DNA of 64,000 bases from Bacillus sp. J33 (GTDB taxonomy: Bacteria; Bacillota; Bacilli; Bacillales; Cytobacillaceae): positions 1 to 64,000 of the forward strand of contig NZ_JAEL01000011.1 in NCBI RefSeq assembly GCF_000518885.1, in the 5' to 3' direction. This document shows positions 32,311 through 42,708 of this stretch, piece by piece. Position 1 is the first letter of the stretch; each line of letters begins with the position of its first letter. Made by a program: the position numbers and the translations under genes. The notes below the pieces were generated by a model. The model searched no databases, was not told the origin of the DNA, and was given only the letters and a program-made list of their open reading frames with translations.

Positions 32311-33219
32311 TTACTTTCGGCCGATTATTTCAACTTCTGTTTCCATTTTTACACCATACAATTCAAAGATTGTATCTTTGATGTGCTGGATCAAAGCAAG
32401 GACATCTTCTGCTTTTGCATTACCGGCATTGACAATAAAGTTTCCGTGCATTTCAGATATTTGAGCCCCGCCGATTGAATGTCCTTTCAAGCCTGCTTTT
32501 TCAACAAGCTGACCTGCATAATCAGGAAGCGGGTTTCGGAAAATACTGCCTGCACAAGGATAATTCCAAGGCTGGGTATCCTTGCGGTAATCTTTGTTTT
32601 TTTGCATTGCAGAAGAAATCAGTTCCCTGTCTCCCTCTTTAAGCTGGAAGACAGCTTCAGCAACCACTCCTGGACGTTTTTTCTGCAGGACGGAAGTTCT
32701 ATATGAGAATTCCATCTCCTCATTTGAGAGCCATTCCATCTTTCCATCTTCAAAAAGGATATGAGCCTTTGTTAAAATTTTGGAAATATCAGAGCCATGG
32801 GCGCCTGCATTCATATATACCGCCCCGCCGACAGACCCTGGAATACCGCTCGCAAATTCAAGTCCTGACAAACCCTTTTTGCTAATAATGGTTGATAGGG
32901 CAACTAAAGAGTAACCTCCCCCTACCTTTAACTCCGTACCATTCAGGTCCATTTCATCCATACCGCGGCCCAATTTGATTACCGCACCTTCAATTCCCTT
33001 ATCCAAAACAAGCAAGTTGGACCCTCTTCCAATAGCCGTCCACTTAATTTTATACTGCCGGATCAGTTCCATCGTCTTTCCAAGATTTTCAATGGATGAG
33101 GGCTCAATAAACAAGTCGGCAGGTCCGCCGATTTTCATAGTTGTGTGGTTGGCCATAGGCTCGTTTTCTTTGATTGTGCCAACATTCAATTCTCTAAGTT
33201 TGTTAATAAATTCGTCCAT
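32311..33219 (-). CDS. murB: UDP-N-acetylenolpyruvoylglucosamine reductase
   Basis: MurB reduces the enolpyruvyl group to give UDP-MurNAc, using FAD and NADPH. FAD motifs ([39 protein letters not shown]) and the catalytic serine in CAGSIFRNP are present. ATG 33219 gives 302 residues and has GGGAGG upstream. The type is the short (type IIa) MurB of bacilli. Confidence 0.97.
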   Translation of the reverse strand: MDEFINKLRELNVGTIKENEPMANHTTMKIGGPADLFIEPSSIENLGKTMELIRQYKIKWTAIGRGSNLLVLDKGIEGAVIKLGRGMDEMDLNGTELKVGGGYSLVALSTIISKKGLSGLEFASGIPGSVGGAVYMNAGAHGSDISKILTKAHILFEDGKMEWLSNEEMEFSYRTSVLQKKRPGVVAEAVFQLKEGDRELISSAMQKNKDYRKDTQPWNYPCAGSIFRNPLPDYAGQLVEKAGLKGHSIGGAQISEMHGNFIVNAGNAKAEDVLALIQHIKDTIFELYGVKMETEVEIIGRK

Positions 33220-33406
33220 ATATACCTCCCTTTCTCCCAATAGCAAATTCGGAAAGCAATCCCCTTTAAAACCATTTGATGGGAAAAATGCAATAAACGT
33301 CCGATTTGTTAATGAATCATTACTAGCTAAAAACGTATTTACATCTGAAAGTTTCTTTTTTTCTCAACCTAAATTTATTTATTCTATGCATATTAGGCAG
33401 TCAAGG

Positions 33407-34510
33407 CTACTTTACCTTTCCGGATACCAATTCGTCCATTAAATTATAGACTCTTATTGCTGCGTCCGGAATTCCCAACTTACCGGAAGCGGTCCTCATG
33501 TCCTTCATTTTATTAGAATCAAGGAGAATTTTATCAATGCTATCAATAAGTTTTTTGCCTGTTAATTCCTTTTCATGAAGCAGCTCTGCAGCACCGTGGT
33601 CACTTAGGGCCCTCGCGTTCTTTTCCTGGTGGTTATTTGTTACATATGGGCTTGGAATTAGTATGCTTGGCACTCCCAGCGATGTGATTTCCGCCAGTGT
33701 TGTAGCACCTGCCCGGGAAACAACCAGGTCCACTCCTGCAAGAACTTCAGGCATATTATGAATGAATGGTTTGATGACTACATTATCCGGGCTGCCAACC
33801 AGCTCAACCTCTTTCTTAACATCCTCATAATGGACATCGCCGGTAATATATAAAACCTGGTAAGGTTTTTCTCCCAGTTCGGCAAGTGTCTTTATTACAG
33901 CTTCATTAATTGGCCTGGCCCCTCTGCTACCGCCAAAAATTAAAACAGCAGGTATCCCGGTCTTTAAACCAGCCGATAGCCTTCCTTTGATTCCATCTTT
34001 CCCCAGTACTTCAGATGCACGCGGATTGCCTGTTAAAATCGTTTTATTCTTAGGAAAGAAATCTTTTGCCTCTTCAAAACAGACAGCAATTCGGTCGACA
34101 TATCTGCTTAGGAACTTATTGGTTAATCCCGGGACACTATTTTGTTCATGGATGATGGTCGGGATGCCAAGCTTTGCCGCTGCATAGACAACTGGCCCGC
34201 ATACATAACCGCCCGTGCCAATTACAACATCTGCTTTGAAATTTCTAAGCATTTTTTTGCTGTTGCGGACTCCTTTTAAAAACCTTAACACTGTTTTCAC
34301 ATTTTCTAAAGAAATCTTTCTTCTAAAACCGGTTATATGTATAGCTTTAAAAGGTATGTCTTCACGTTTGACGATCGTACTTTCCAATCCTTTTTCAGTG
34401 CCTATATAAAGAAATTCGGCATCTTTATGTTCTTTCTGTATTTCTCTAATAAGCGCAAGAGCCGGATAGATATGTCCGCCGGTCCCTCCGCCGCTAATCG
34501 CTATTTTCAT
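33407..34510 (-). CDS. murG: UDP-GlcNAc:lipid I N-acetylglucosaminyltransferase
   Basis: MurG adds GlcNAc to lipid I on the inner membrane face to make lipid II. The glycine-rich loop [15 protein letters not shown] (residues 5-19) and the C-terminal UDP-GlcNAc site with [11 protein letters not shown] are intact. ATG 34510 (367 residues) has the Shine-Dalgarno AGAGGTGA. The frame is open for another 60 codons upstream but this part overlaps a palindromic repeat. Confidence 0.97.
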   Translation of the reverse strand: MKIAISGGGTGGHIYPALALIREIQKEHKDAEFLYIGTEKGLESTIVKREDIPFKAIHITGFRRKISLENVKTVLRFLKGVRNSKKMLRNFKADVVIGTGGYVCGPVVYAAAKLGIPTIIHEQNSVPGLTNKFLSRYVDRIAVCFEEAKDFFPKNKTILTGNPRASEVLGKDGIKGRLSAGLKTGIPAVLIFGGSRGARPINEAVIKTLAELGEKPYQVLYITGDVHYEDVKKEVELVGSPDNVVIKPFIHNMPEVLAGVDLVVSRAGATTLAEITSLGVPSILIPSPYVTNNHQEKNARALSDHGAAELLHEKELTGKKLIDSIDKILLDSNKMKDMRTASGKLGIPDAAIRVYNLMDELVSGKVK

Positions 34511-34540
34511 TCTTTCACCTCTTAAAAGAGTCGTATATAA

Positions 34541-34617
34541 AGACTTTGTTAATTTTCCTGTTGGCTCTGCTTCCAAAAAAATAGTGTCAGAATCAACAAT
34601 CTGCTTTAACAAAGTCA
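34541..34617. repeat. Palindromic repeat family, short copy upstream of murG
   Basis: AGACTTTGTTAATTTTCCTGTTG at the left resembles AGGCTCTGTTAAATTCGCCTGTTG of copy 1, and CAACAATCTGCTTTAACAAAGTC at the right resembles CAACAATCAGCTTTAACACAGCC. The outer 11 bases (GACTTTGTTAA/TTAACAAAGTC) are a perfect inverted repeat. It is an internally deleted version, placed 31 bases upstream of the murG start. The rest of the 402-base murG-spoVE gap holds only the terminator at 34857-34886. Confidence 0.7.
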
Positions 34618-34856
34618 TAAAAAAAGAAAAGATTAAATTGCCCAGCTCTTTTCTTTCCGCGAGATGATTATCCAATGGCAGAGTGAACATCCATATAAAA
34701 AATCACTCCCCCGCATTACCCTATTCTACTATATTTAAAACAGATAGATAGGAGCAGAAAACATAATGTTAAAGAAATGTAATAATGCATAACCTTTTAA
34801 AGATTGCCTTTAAAGGAATCATTTTAGCTGGAACAGCTTTTTTCTGCGCTAGATTC

Positions 34857-34886
34857 CAAAAAAGAAACCCTGCATGGCAGGGTTTC
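34857..34886 (-). terminator. Terminator of spoVE
   Basis: GAAACCCTG pairs with CAGGGTTTC (34886-34864 on the minus strand) and is followed by TTTTTTGG. murG therefore probably needs its own promoter or read-through. Confidence 0.8.
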
Positions 34887-34912
34887 ACAAAAACGCATGA
34901 TCAGAACTGCTT

Positions 34913-36013
34913 CTAGTAGCGTGCATAACGGCTGATATTAAGCAGAACGCCTATAGCCATAAGCATAAGGGTTAGTGATGAACCTCCATAGCTCAGAAAA
35001 GGAAGTGTAATGCCGGTAACGGGCATCAGGCCAGTAACAACACCAATATTAATCATTACTTGTATGGCAACCATAGCGATAATTCCAACTGCCAGAAAGC
35101 TCCCATAAAGGTCCGGTGCCCCTAATGCAATTCGTATTCCACGCCATAGAAGGAGCGCAAATAATAATAGTACAAACGAACCTCCAATAAAACCCAGCTC
35201 TTCTGCCAGAATTGCAAAAATAAAGTCTGTTTGCGGCTCTGGAAGGTAAAAGAATTTTTGTCTGCTTTGCCCCAGCCCCAAACCGAATAATCCTCCTGGT
35301 CCGATCGCATAAAGGGATTGAATAATTTGGAATCCGCTCCCCAAAGGATCTTCCCATGGATCAAGGAAGGAGGTAATGCGCTTTATTCTGTATGGCGCTG
35401 ATAGAACAAGTGCTACAAACCCTGCCAATCCCGCTATCCCAAACCATACAAAATGGCTTATTCTCGCACCTGCAATAAAAATCATAACCACGCAAGTTCC
35501 GACCATAACGGTCCCTGTTCCCAAGTCAGGCTGAAGCATAATCAATCCGAAGGCTAAAAAAACAAGTCCCAAAGAAGGGACAAGCCCATTTCTAAAAGAC
35601 GTAATGAGTTTCTGTTTTTCGGACAGGAATTTTGCCATAAACACAATCATGGCCAGTTTCATAAATTCCGAAGGCTGTATGGAGAATGCCCCTACACCAA
35701 TCCAGCTCCTTGAGCCGTTTCGAACATTTCCGATCCCCGGAATCAGCACCAAAAGCAGGAGGACAAAGCAGACTATAATCAGCGCTTTAGCCCATGTCCT
35801 CCAGGTCCAATAATCTACATTCATAATAAAAAACATGGCTATAATTCCAACCCCTGCAAAAAGCATTTGCCTCTTTGCAAAGAAAAATGAATCATCAAAT
35901 TTATAATCTGCCCAAATCGCACTTGCGCTATAAACCATAGTTAAGCCTACAGCAAGCAGCATAAAAGTGACAATCATTAATATAAAGTCGGGAGTGGTTT
36001 TTTTTGTCGGCAA
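34913..36013 (-). CDS. spoVE: SEDS-family peptidoglycan polymerase SpoVE
   Basis: SpoVE is the sporulation member of the FtsW/RodA (SEDS) glycosyltransferases and works with SpoVD to build spore cortex. About ten membrane segments are visible, plus the FtsW signature VTGLMPVTGITLPFLSYGG near the C-terminus. The sequence is close to B. subtilis SpoVE along its whole length. TTG 36013 (366 residues) is preceded by CGAGGTG at a good spacing; the upstream ATG at 36034 lacks one. Confidence 0.95.
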   Translation of the reverse strand: MPTKKTTPDFILMIVTFMLLAVGLTMVYSASAIWADYKFDDSFFFAKRQMLFAGVGIIAMFFIMNVDYWTWRTWAKALIIVCFVLLLLVLIPGIGNVRNGSRSWIGVGAFSIQPSEFMKLAMIVFMAKFLSEKQKLITSFRNGLVPSLGLVFLAFGLIMLQPDLGTGTVMVGTCVVMIFIAGARISHFVWFGIAGLAGFVALVLSAPYRIKRITSFLDPWEDPLGSGFQIIQSLYAIGPGGLFGLGLGQSRQKFFYLPEPQTDFIFAILAEELGFIGGSFVLLLFALLLWRGIRIALGAPDLYGSFLAVGIIAMVAIQVMINIGVVTGLMPVTGITLPFLSYGGSSLTLMLMAIGVLLNISRYARY

Positions 36014-36173
36014 CCCAATACACCTCGAATGCAAGTTTTAGGGCTAATCTAGAAAGCATTCCGAACCGGCAATTTCCCCCGGCCTTCTCTGCTGTTCCGT
36101 TTAAAAGCTCTAAATGTGCCGCGAAGCAGATGTATGCCTAAGCTGTTCTCCCTCTAGTCCCGCAGACAAGCCC

Positions 36174-37526
36174 TTATTTAAGCTTATGCACCGCATCTAT
36201 AAACATGTCTCCCCGAACCTCAAAAGTTTTATATTGGTCCCAGCTTGCACAAGCCGGAGACAGCAAAATCACATCCCCAGGCTCGGATAGCTTTAAGGCA
36301 GAAGGTACGGCTTTTTCAACATTATCGACACGCTCGATTATTTTTATTCCAGCTTCAAGAGCAGCCTTCTCAATCTTTTCTGCAGTTTGTCCAAAGGTTA
36401 CAATGGCTTTGACTTGCTTGAGCGACGGAATGAGTTCTTCAAAGCCATTTCCGCGGTCAAGTCCGCCTGCAAGCAGAATAACAGGATCACTAAAAGCCGA
36501 TATGGCATTTTTCGTTGCCAAAATATTTGTTGCTTTAGAATCATTATAAAATTTTCTGCTCTGGAATTCTCCAACGTATTGCAGACGGTGTTTTACTCCG
36601 GCAAATGTGCCTAATATGCTGATAATTGCATTATTTTCTACACCTGACAGCTTTGCTGCTGCCACCGACGATAAAATATTCTCAAGGTTATGTGCTCCTG
36701 GCAAGCTTACATCTCTTCTTTCCATCACCTTTTCACCATTGAAGCAGATCCATCCATCCTTTACATATGCCCCTTCATCCAGTTCCCTTGTGGTTGAAAA
36801 AGGGACAATTTTTGCTTTTGAGGCCGCAGCCACTTCCATTACTTTATCCTGATCGGCATTCACTATAAAATAATCACTGCTTGTCTGATTCATAGTTATA
36901 TTTGCTTTGGCTGCATGATATTCTTCCCTGGTGCCATGGTAGTCCAGGTGTGCATCATACAGATTTGTCAAAATGGCAATTCGGGGCCTGAACTCCTTTA
37001 TGCCCATAAGCTGAAATGAAGACAATTCAATAACGATATTGTTTTCCTCAGATGCTTCCTGGGCAACTTCAGAAGCTACAGTCCCGATATTTCCAGCAAT
37101 CAGGGGTTTTTTGCGGCCTTCCTGAAGCATTTCAAATACCAGTGTAGTTGTCGTGGTTTTTCCATTTGTCCCAGTAATTGCTATAAAAGGAGCTTCAGAA
37201 ACCTGATAGGCAAGCTCCACCTCTGTAATAACCGGAATGCCTTTTTCCTGAGCCCCTTTAATCATGGGATTATGGTATGGAATTCCAGGGTTTTTAACAA
37301 TCAGCTCAAACCCCTCTTCCAGCAGCTCAATCGGATGGCCTCCGCAAATAACAGTGATTCCTTCCTCCAGCAGCCCCTGGGCTTCTGGGTTTTCAGCCAG
37401 CGGCTTAAAATCATTGACAGTCACAAATGCTCCGAGTCTATGTAATAGGGAAGCTGCACCAACCCCACTTTTTGCCAGACCTAAAACTAATATTTTTTTA
37501 TGACGATAGCGATTCGTTTCCTTCAC
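36174..37526 (-). CDS. murD: UDP-N-acetylmuramoylalanine--D-glutamate ligase
   Basis: MurD adds D-glutamate to UDP-MurNAc-L-Ala. The 450-residue protein has the Mur-ligase ATP loop [18 protein letters not shown] (about residues 115-132), a central [12 protein letters not shown] motif and the C-terminal ligase domain ([19 protein letters not shown]). It begins directly before the mraY stop, with no gap. Confidence 0.97.
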   Translation of the reverse strand: MKETNRYRHKKILVLGLAKSGVGAASLLHRLGAFVTVNDFKPLAENPEAQGLLEEGITVICGGHPIELLEEGFELIVKNPGIPYHNPMIKGAQEKGIPVITEVELAYQVSEAPFIAITGTNGKTTTTTLVFEMLQEGRKKPLIAGNIGTVASEVAQEASEENNIVIELSSFQLMGIKEFRPRIAILTNLYDAHLDYHGTREEYHAAKANITMNQTSSDYFIVNADQDKVMEVAAASKAKIVPFSTTRELDEGAYVKDGWICFNGEKVMERRDVSLPGAHNLENILSSVAAAKLSGVENNAIISILGTFAGVKHRLQYVGEFQSRKFYNDSKATNILATKNAISAFSDPVILLAGGLDRGNGFEELIPSLKQVKAIVTFGQTAEKIEKAALEAGIKIIERVDNVEKAVPSALKLSEPGDVILLSPACASWDQYKTFEVRGDMFIDAVHKLK

Positions 37527-38501
37527 TTACACCCACACCTCAATATATATTCCGAGAATGGCAAACAGGAGGCCAACAGTCCAGAAGGTTACAACTACGC
37601 GCCATTCAGACCATCCCACCAGCTCATAATGATGATGGAGCGGACTCATCCGAAAAATACGCTTCCCGGTCGTTTTAAATGAAGCTACCTGTAAAATAAC
37701 GGATAGTGTTTCGATAACAAAAACACCGCCGATAATTATTAAAATAATTTCAAGCTTAGTTAGTATAGCAATCGTTGCAATTGCACCGCCTAAAGCCAGG
37801 GAGCCAGTATCACCCATAAATACCTTCGCTGGATGGGCATTAAAAACAAGAAAGCCCAATACTGCCCCTACAACAGCGACGGAAAAGATCGAAATTTCAA
37901 ATTGTGACTGATTCCATGCCAATACCGCAAATGCTCCAAATGCAATCGCCGCAGTACCTGAAACAAGACCATCAAGGCCATCTGTGAGGTTCACTGCATT
38001 AGAGAACCCTACCAGCCAAAAAATAATAAAGAATACATACCACCAGCCCAAATCAAAAGAAAGGTCTGTAAGCGGGATATGTACTTCCGTGGAAAATTCA
38101 TTTTGCCTGAAAACAAAATAAAAAATAACCGAAATAAGAATCTGGCCCAGCAGCTTTTGCTTAGAAGTAAGTCCCAGATTCCGCTTCAAAGCTACCTTTA
38201 TAAAGTCATCCAGGAATCCAAGAAGACCAAAACCCAATGTCACTAATAATAATAAATAGGTTTTAACGGTAGGTTCTGAAAATTTCCCTGTCATCAGCAA
38301 AGTTGTTGCTGTAATGGAGAGAAGGATCATGATTCCGCCCATCGTCGGGGTACCCGTTTTTTTCTGATGGGATTTAGGCCCTTCTTCACGAATGCTTTGC
38401 CCGAATTTCAATCTTCTTAAGAAGGGAATAAAGATGGGAGACAGCAAAACTGTTATTAAGAAGCCTGCCAATATCGTGAAGAAAACAACTTGCTCCATCA
38501 T
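37527..38501 (-). CDS. mraY: Phospho-N-acetylmuramoyl-pentapeptide transferase
   Basis: MraY transfers phospho-MurNAc-pentapeptide to undecaprenyl phosphate, forming lipid I. The 324-residue protein has ten hydrophobic segments and the family motifs [30 protein letters not shown] and [12 protein letters not shown] 38501 or 38498 follows the Shine-Dalgarno GGAGGGG, which lies in the end of the upstream MurF-like gene (3-base spacing). Confidence 0.97.
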   Translation of the reverse strand: MMEQVVFFTILAGFLITVLLSPIFIPFLRRLKFGQSIREEGPKSHQKKTGTPTMGGIMILLSITATTLLMTGKFSEPTVKTYLLLLVTLGFGLLGFLDDFIKVALKRNLGLTSKQKLLGQILISVIFYFVFRQNEFSTEVHIPLTDLSFDLGWWYVFFIIFWLVGFSNAVNLTDGLDGLVSGTAAIAFGAFAVLAWNQSQFEISIFSVAVVGAVLGFLVFNAHPAKVFMGDTGSLALGGAIATIAILTKLEIILIIIGGVFVIETLSVILQVASFKTTGKRIFRMSPLHHHYELVGWSEWRVVVTFWTVGLLFAILGIYIEVWV

Positions 38502-38503
38502 AA

Positions 38504-38950
38504 TTATCCCCTCCTTTCCTGATTTGCATTTCCGGCAGCTTCATTCAATTTTTCTGCCATCACAGCAATATCATATGTTGCTTCGTTTTCTTTAAGACTT
38601 TTTTCATCTAAAAAAAGGAATTTAGTTGTGTTTATCATTTGTGCTTCGCTAATTTTTTCTAAATATAATTCCATGATATCCTTTAAGCCTTTCGTTAAGT
38701 CATTTGTATAAAAAATAGGAAAATGATTAGGTGTATATGCCGGTACCTGGTCTTTCTCAATCCACAGGGCAGCTACTGCCCCATTTCCAATTGCTCCTTT
38801 GAGATTCGCTGATTCTTCAATAGGAAGATAGATTCCTTTTGGCTGAAGGATCGCAGAGGAAGCAGCTACCGTATGAAAATACAGCTCATTGTCCTTTATC
38901 CCAGATGTCTTTGGAAACAATTTCGCTAAATCACCATACGTTAAATACAT
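38504..38950 (-). CDS. Stand-alone MurF-like N-terminal (Mur ligase substrate-binding) domain protein
   Basis: A 148-residue protein that matches only the N-terminal domain of MurF/MurE ligases. Visible family features are a DSR-like region ([20 protein letters not shown], residues 28-46), [16 protein letters not shown] (52-67) and [18 protein letters not shown] (83-100). Where a true ligase has the ATP loop ([11 protein letters not shown]) it has [12 protein letters not shown], and then ends after a charged helix. It lacks the ATP-binding and C-terminal domains. It starts 1 base after the murE stop with a good Shine-Dalgarno (GAGGAG) and ends 2 bases before mraY, so it is translated with them. 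It is probably not a ligase; a binding or scaffold role is only inference. Confidence 0.8.
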   Translation of the reverse strand: MYLTYGDLAKLFPKTSGIKDNELYFHTVAASSAILQPKGIYLPIEESANLKGAIGNGAVAALWIEKDQVPAYTPNHFPIFYTNDLTKGLKDIMELYLEKISEAQMINTTKFLFLDEKSLKENEATYDIAVMAEKLNEAAGNANQERRG

Positions 38951-38951
38951 T

Positions 38952-40412
38952 TTATCGCTCCTCTATCGCCTCTTTAGCAACAAGGCGGTCATCAAAATCA
39001 AACACCTGATTTCCAATTTGCTGATAAGTTTCATGACCTTTGCCTGCTATTAAAATCACATCGCCCTCACCGGCATTTTTCACTGCATAGTGAATTGCCT
39101 CTTTACGGTCAACGATTGTCTTATATTTTTCACCCTTTACTCCCTCTTCCATATCCCTTAAGATCTGATGCGGATCTTCACTGCGGGGGTTATCTGAAGT
39201 GAAGATCGGGTCGGTGCTATACTGGCATGCAATTTCTGCCATAAGCGGCCTTTTGGAACGGTCTCGGTCTCCACCGCAGCCGACTATTGCAAAAATTCTT
39301 TTCTCTGCAAATTGCTTAACAGTTTCCAAGGCGTTTTTCAAGCTGTCTGGGGTATGGGAATAGTCAACTATTACTGAAAAATCCTGACCTGCGTCAACCG
39401 TTTCGAACCTGCCGGAAACACCTTTTACTTCCTCGACAGATTTTATAATTTGTGCTATCGGTATCCCAGAGGCAACTCCAGCCCCAATACTCGCGAGGAC
39501 ATTGTACACGCTGAATTTGCCAATCATTTTAAGCGACACTTTGTGCTTGCCAAAAGGGCTAATCAATTCGAAAGCTGTACCTGCTGAAGACATTTCAATA
39601 TTGACGGCACGAAGGTCTGCTTCATGATCAATGCCATAAGACAATACATGGGCTGCAGTTGATTTTTCATATTCCTCTGAAGCCGGATCATCCGCATTCA
39701 ATACAGCATACTTTGGCTGTTCATGATTAAAAGCACTGCCAAGCTGAGCAAAAAGCAGCCCCTTAGCCCTGCGGTAATCATCCATCGTTTTATGGTAATC
39801 CAGGTGATCCTGAGTCAAGTTTGTAAACACGGCAACATCAAAATCACAGCCATGAACACGGCCTTCATCCAAGGCATGGGAAGATACTTCCATAACAGCA
39901 GAGCTGACCCCAGCATCTTTCATTTTTTTGAATGTGCTTTGCAGGGTGAGACTTTCAGGTGTTGTATTTTTCACTTCAAAAGTCTCCTCGCCAATTTTCG
40001 TATACATGGTGCCTATTAATCCCGTTTTCTGACCTGCATCAGAAAGAATTTTTTCAATGAGATGGCTTGTTGTCGTTTTACCATTAGTGCCTGTAATTCC
40101 GATAAGATGAAGACTTTGGCTTGGCTGCCCGTAGAAAGCATCAGCAAGGACGGCCATTGCTCTCCGCGTATTTTTCACAAGAATTACTGGTATGTTCAAA
40201 TCCAATTCCTTCTGAGCAATAACGGCAGCTGCTCCTTTTTCTGCAGCAGAAGCAGCAAAATCATGTCCATCAACCGTATAGCCTTCTATACACACAAATA
40301 AGCTGCCATCTGTTACTTTCCGGTTGTCGTTGACAATGGATGTAATTTCTGGATTTTCCCCGCTGTAAGACATATATGGCTGCAAATATTGCAGCAGCGT
40401 ATGTAATTTCAT
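38952..40412 (-). CDS. murE: UDP-N-acetylmuramoyl-tripeptide synthetase (meso-DAP adding)
   Basis: MurE adds meso-diaminopimelate to UDP-MurNAc-L-Ala-D-Glu. The ATP loop [13 protein letters not shown] (about residue 105) is present. So is the meso-DAP-specific DNPR signature in [11 protein letters not shown], pointing to a DAP-type cell wall. ATG 40412 (487 residues) has AGAGGA nine bases upstream. Two further in-frame ATGs upstream (40421, 40430) overlap or precede this Shine-Dalgarno and are less likely. Confidence 0.97.
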   Translation of the reverse strand: MKLHTLLQYLQPYMSYSGENPEITSIVNDNRKVTDGSLFVCIEGYTVDGHDFAASAAEKGAAAVIAQKELDLNIPVILVKNTRRAMAVLADAFYGQPSQSLHLIGITGTNGKTTTSHLIEKILSDAGQKTGLIGTMYTKIGEETFEVKNTTPESLTLQSTFKKMKDAGVSSAVMEVSSHALDEGRVHGCDFDVAVFTNLTQDHLDYHKTMDDYRRAKGLLFAQLGSAFNHEQPKYAVLNADDPASEEYEKSTAAHVLSYGIDHEADLRAVNIEMSSAGTAFELISPFGKHKVSLKMIGKFSVYNVLASIGAGVASGIPIAQIIKSVEEVKGVSGRFETVDAGQDFSVIVDYSHTPDSLKNALETVKQFAEKRIFAIVGCGGDRDRSKRPLMAEIACQYSTDPIFTSDNPRSEDPHQILRDMEEGVKGEKYKTIVDRKEAIHYAVKNAGEGDVILIAGKGHETYQQIGNQVFDFDDRLVAKEAIEER

Positions 40413-40654
40413 ATTTTTCATTCCTCTCATTCTAAAGCAACGCTATCTGTTTTCCTCTTTAAATAGCAATCTGGATTCCTTGCAGATTTTTAAGATCTAT
40501 TTGCCGGCAGGAGAAGAATAATCAAAAGTTTTGGAATCTTAATTGAACTTCCCCAAAATCATGGCGTTATATATTGTACATGATAATTGCCTTTTTAGCC
40601 ATTTAATCATTCACCTTTTCACAATGTATGTTAAAGTATTCTTCTCAAAACACA

Positions 40655-40683
40655 AAAATTCAGGCGGCGCAAATTGTGCCGCC
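40655..40683 (-). terminator. Terminator of spoVD
   Basis: The minus strand has GGCGGC-CAATTTG-GCCGCC (40683-40663), then TGAATTTTTGTGTTTTG. It lies 12 bases past the spoVD stop. Confidence 0.65.
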
Positions 40684-40694
40684 CTTTTTGGCTG

Positions 40695-42614
40695 TTATTC
40701 CTGATCACCGAAATACAGGCGGATGGTTGATCCTTCTTTAAGCTTTATACCCGGCTGCGGCGTTTGCTTAACCACTGTATTGCCTGTTCCGCTTGCATCG
40801 ATTTTCAAGTTCAGATACAGCTCTCCCAAATCCTTCTTAGTCATACCAACCATGTCAGGAACTTCAATCATTGGGGAGTCCATCCAGGTCAGCTCCTTTT
40901 CGATTTGGTCTTTTCTTGGCTTTACCCCCATAGCGCGCAGACTGTCCCCCATTATTTCACCAACAATAGGTGCGGCAACGACTCCCCCAAACTGAACAGT
41001 TCCCTTCGGATTATCAACTGCCACATATACAACCAGCTGCGGGTCATCGGCTGGAGCAAAACCGATAAAAGAAACAATATGATTATTTTCCAGGTAACGG
41101 CCATTTTGAGCTTTTTGGGCAGTACCTGTTTTTCCTCCAACCCGGTAACCGTCCACGAATGCCTTTTTACCAGAACCTTTCGCAACTACATTTTCAAGGG
41201 CATACCTGATTTCATTTGATGTTTCCTCTGAGATTACTTTTCTTTTCGCCTCTGGAGACTTTTTCATCAGTATTTCACCGTTAGCAGGATTAATCAGCTC
41301 TTTGGCAATATAAGGCGTATAAAGGGTTCCGCCATTGACGGCTGCTGAAATAGCCGCTACCTGCTGGATCGGCGTGACAGAAACACCCTGTCCAAATGCA
41401 GTAGTTGCTTGCTCAACAGGTCCCACACGATCAAGGTTAAACAAAATCCCCTTTCCTTCACCCTGAAGGTCAATGCCCGTTTTTTCCCCAAAGCCAAAGT
41501 CACGGATATATTTAAATAATTTTTCTTTGCCCAATCTTTCTCCCAGCTCTACAAAGCCAGGGTTACAGGAGTTTTGTACAACTTCAAGGTAGGTCTGGCT
41601 GCCATGTCCGCCTTTCTTCCAGCACCTTAGCCTTGCACCGCCAACTTCAACGAACCCCGGATCATGGAAATGATCTTTTTCCAAATCCACCTTTCCTTCT
41701 TCCAAGGCTGCAGCCAGAGTAATGATCTTAAAAGTGGACCCCGGTTCGTATGTACTCCAGATTGGAAGGTTCCGGTTGTAAATTTCAGGCGGAACGTTTC
41801 TAAAATTGGCAGGATCAAAATCCGGCCTGCTCGCCATAGCAAGGATTTCCCCATTATTGGGGTTCATGGCAATAGCAATAATTCCATCAGGGTTATATTC
41901 AGCCTGGGCAATATCAAGCTCCCTCTCAACAATCGTTTGGATTTTTGAATCTATCGTCAGTTTTAGATCCATTCCATCCACTGGAGGCTTGTAGTCATCA
42001 GCCATATCATTCATGCGCTCCCCTTTGGCGTTTGCATAAAATTTTACCGAGCCTTCTTTTCCTTTAAGTTCTTTATCGTAATATAACTCAAGGCCCATTA
42101 GACCCTGATTGTCAATTCCTGCGAAACCGAGCACATGGGAAAGGTAATTCCCAAATGGATAATGGCGTTTGGAATCTTCTCCAATATAAATGCCTTCTAT
42201 TTCCAAAGCACGGATTTCTTTTGCTTTTTCATGGGAGATTTTTCGCCCTTCAGGAATTTTTACACTGGATGCTTTTTTAGTAATAAGCTGGTAGGCTTTT
42301 TCTTTTGACATATTTAAGACGGCCGCCAATTTTTCCGATGCATCTGCCGGATCCTTTATTTGCCTTGGAACTACATATACAGTTGGTGCACTGACATTAG
42401 TGGCAAGCGGAACACCATTCCGATCCACAATTTCCCCTCTCTCAGGTTCGAAAGGGATATCTCTGCTCCAAAGCTCCTTTGCACCATCCGTAAGCATATT
42501 GCCAAGAAAAAACTGTACATACCCAAGGCGCAAATCAATAATAAAAAAGATAAGAATACCAACGAACAAAGCTACAGTCAACCGTTTCCGAACGGTTACA
42601 TTTGAAACACGCAT
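40695..42614 (-). CDS. spoVD: Sporulation class B penicillin-binding protein SpoVD
   Basis: SpoVD is the transpeptidase that crosslinks spore cortex and pairs with SpoVE. One N-terminal membrane segment (about 12-31), a dimerisation domain (about 50-200) and a transpeptidase domain follow. The active-site motifs are STFK (EPGSTFKIITL, about residue 293), SCN (VQNSCNPGF) and KTG (GGKTGTAQ). A single C-terminal PASTA domain (about 575-637) sets it apart from pbpB. The Shine-Dalgarno AAGGAGG lies upstream of ATG 42614. Confidence 0.96.
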   Translation of the reverse strand: MRVSNVTVRKRLTVALFVGILIFFIIDLRLGYVQFFLGNMLTDGAKELWSRDIPFEPERGEIVDRNGVPLATNVSAPTVYVVPRQIKDPADASEKLAAVLNMSKEKAYQLITKKASSVKIPEGRKISHEKAKEIRALEIEGIYIGEDSKRHYPFGNYLSHVLGFAGIDNQGLMGLELYYDKELKGKEGSVKFYANAKGERMNDMADDYKPPVDGMDLKLTIDSKIQTIVERELDIAQAEYNPDGIIAIAMNPNNGEILAMASRPDFDPANFRNVPPEIYNRNLPIWSTYEPGSTFKIITLAAALEEGKVDLEKDHFHDPGFVEVGGARLRCWKKGGHGSQTYLEVVQNSCNPGFVELGERLGKEKLFKYIRDFGFGEKTGIDLQGEGKGILFNLDRVGPVEQATTAFGQGVSVTPIQQVAAISAAVNGGTLYTPYIAKELINPANGEILMKKSPEAKRKVISEETSNEIRYALENVVAKGSGKKAFVDGYRVGGKTGTAQKAQNGRYLENNHIVSFIGFAPADDPQLVVYVAVDNPKGTVQFGGVVAAPIVGEIMGDSLRAMGVKPRKDQIEKELTWMDSPMIEVPDMVGMTKKDLGELYLNLKIDASGTGNTVVKQTPQPGIKLKEGSTIRLYFGDQE

Positions 42615-42675
42615 GTACGAACGAACCTCCTTAGATTATGGCTCGTTCCAATATATGCTTGTACCTATATGAATA

Positions 42676-42704
42676 GAACGCACTGCCTCACAGTCAGTGC
42701 GTTC
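42676..42704 (-). terminator. Hairpin after pbpB, possible weak terminator
   Basis: GAACGCACTG and CAGTGCGTTC form a perfect 10-bp stem. The downstream minus strand is CTATTCATAT, a weak T-tract, so partial read-through into spoVD is likely. Confidence 0.55.
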
Positions 42705-42708
42705 CAGC

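Noticed and set aside
36014-36173. Possible sigma-E promoter (CATACATC) upstream of spoVE
   Set aside because: The -10-like box is good but no ATA-type -35 lies 13-15 bases upstream, so I do not claim it, although spoVE is expected to be sigma-E controlled.
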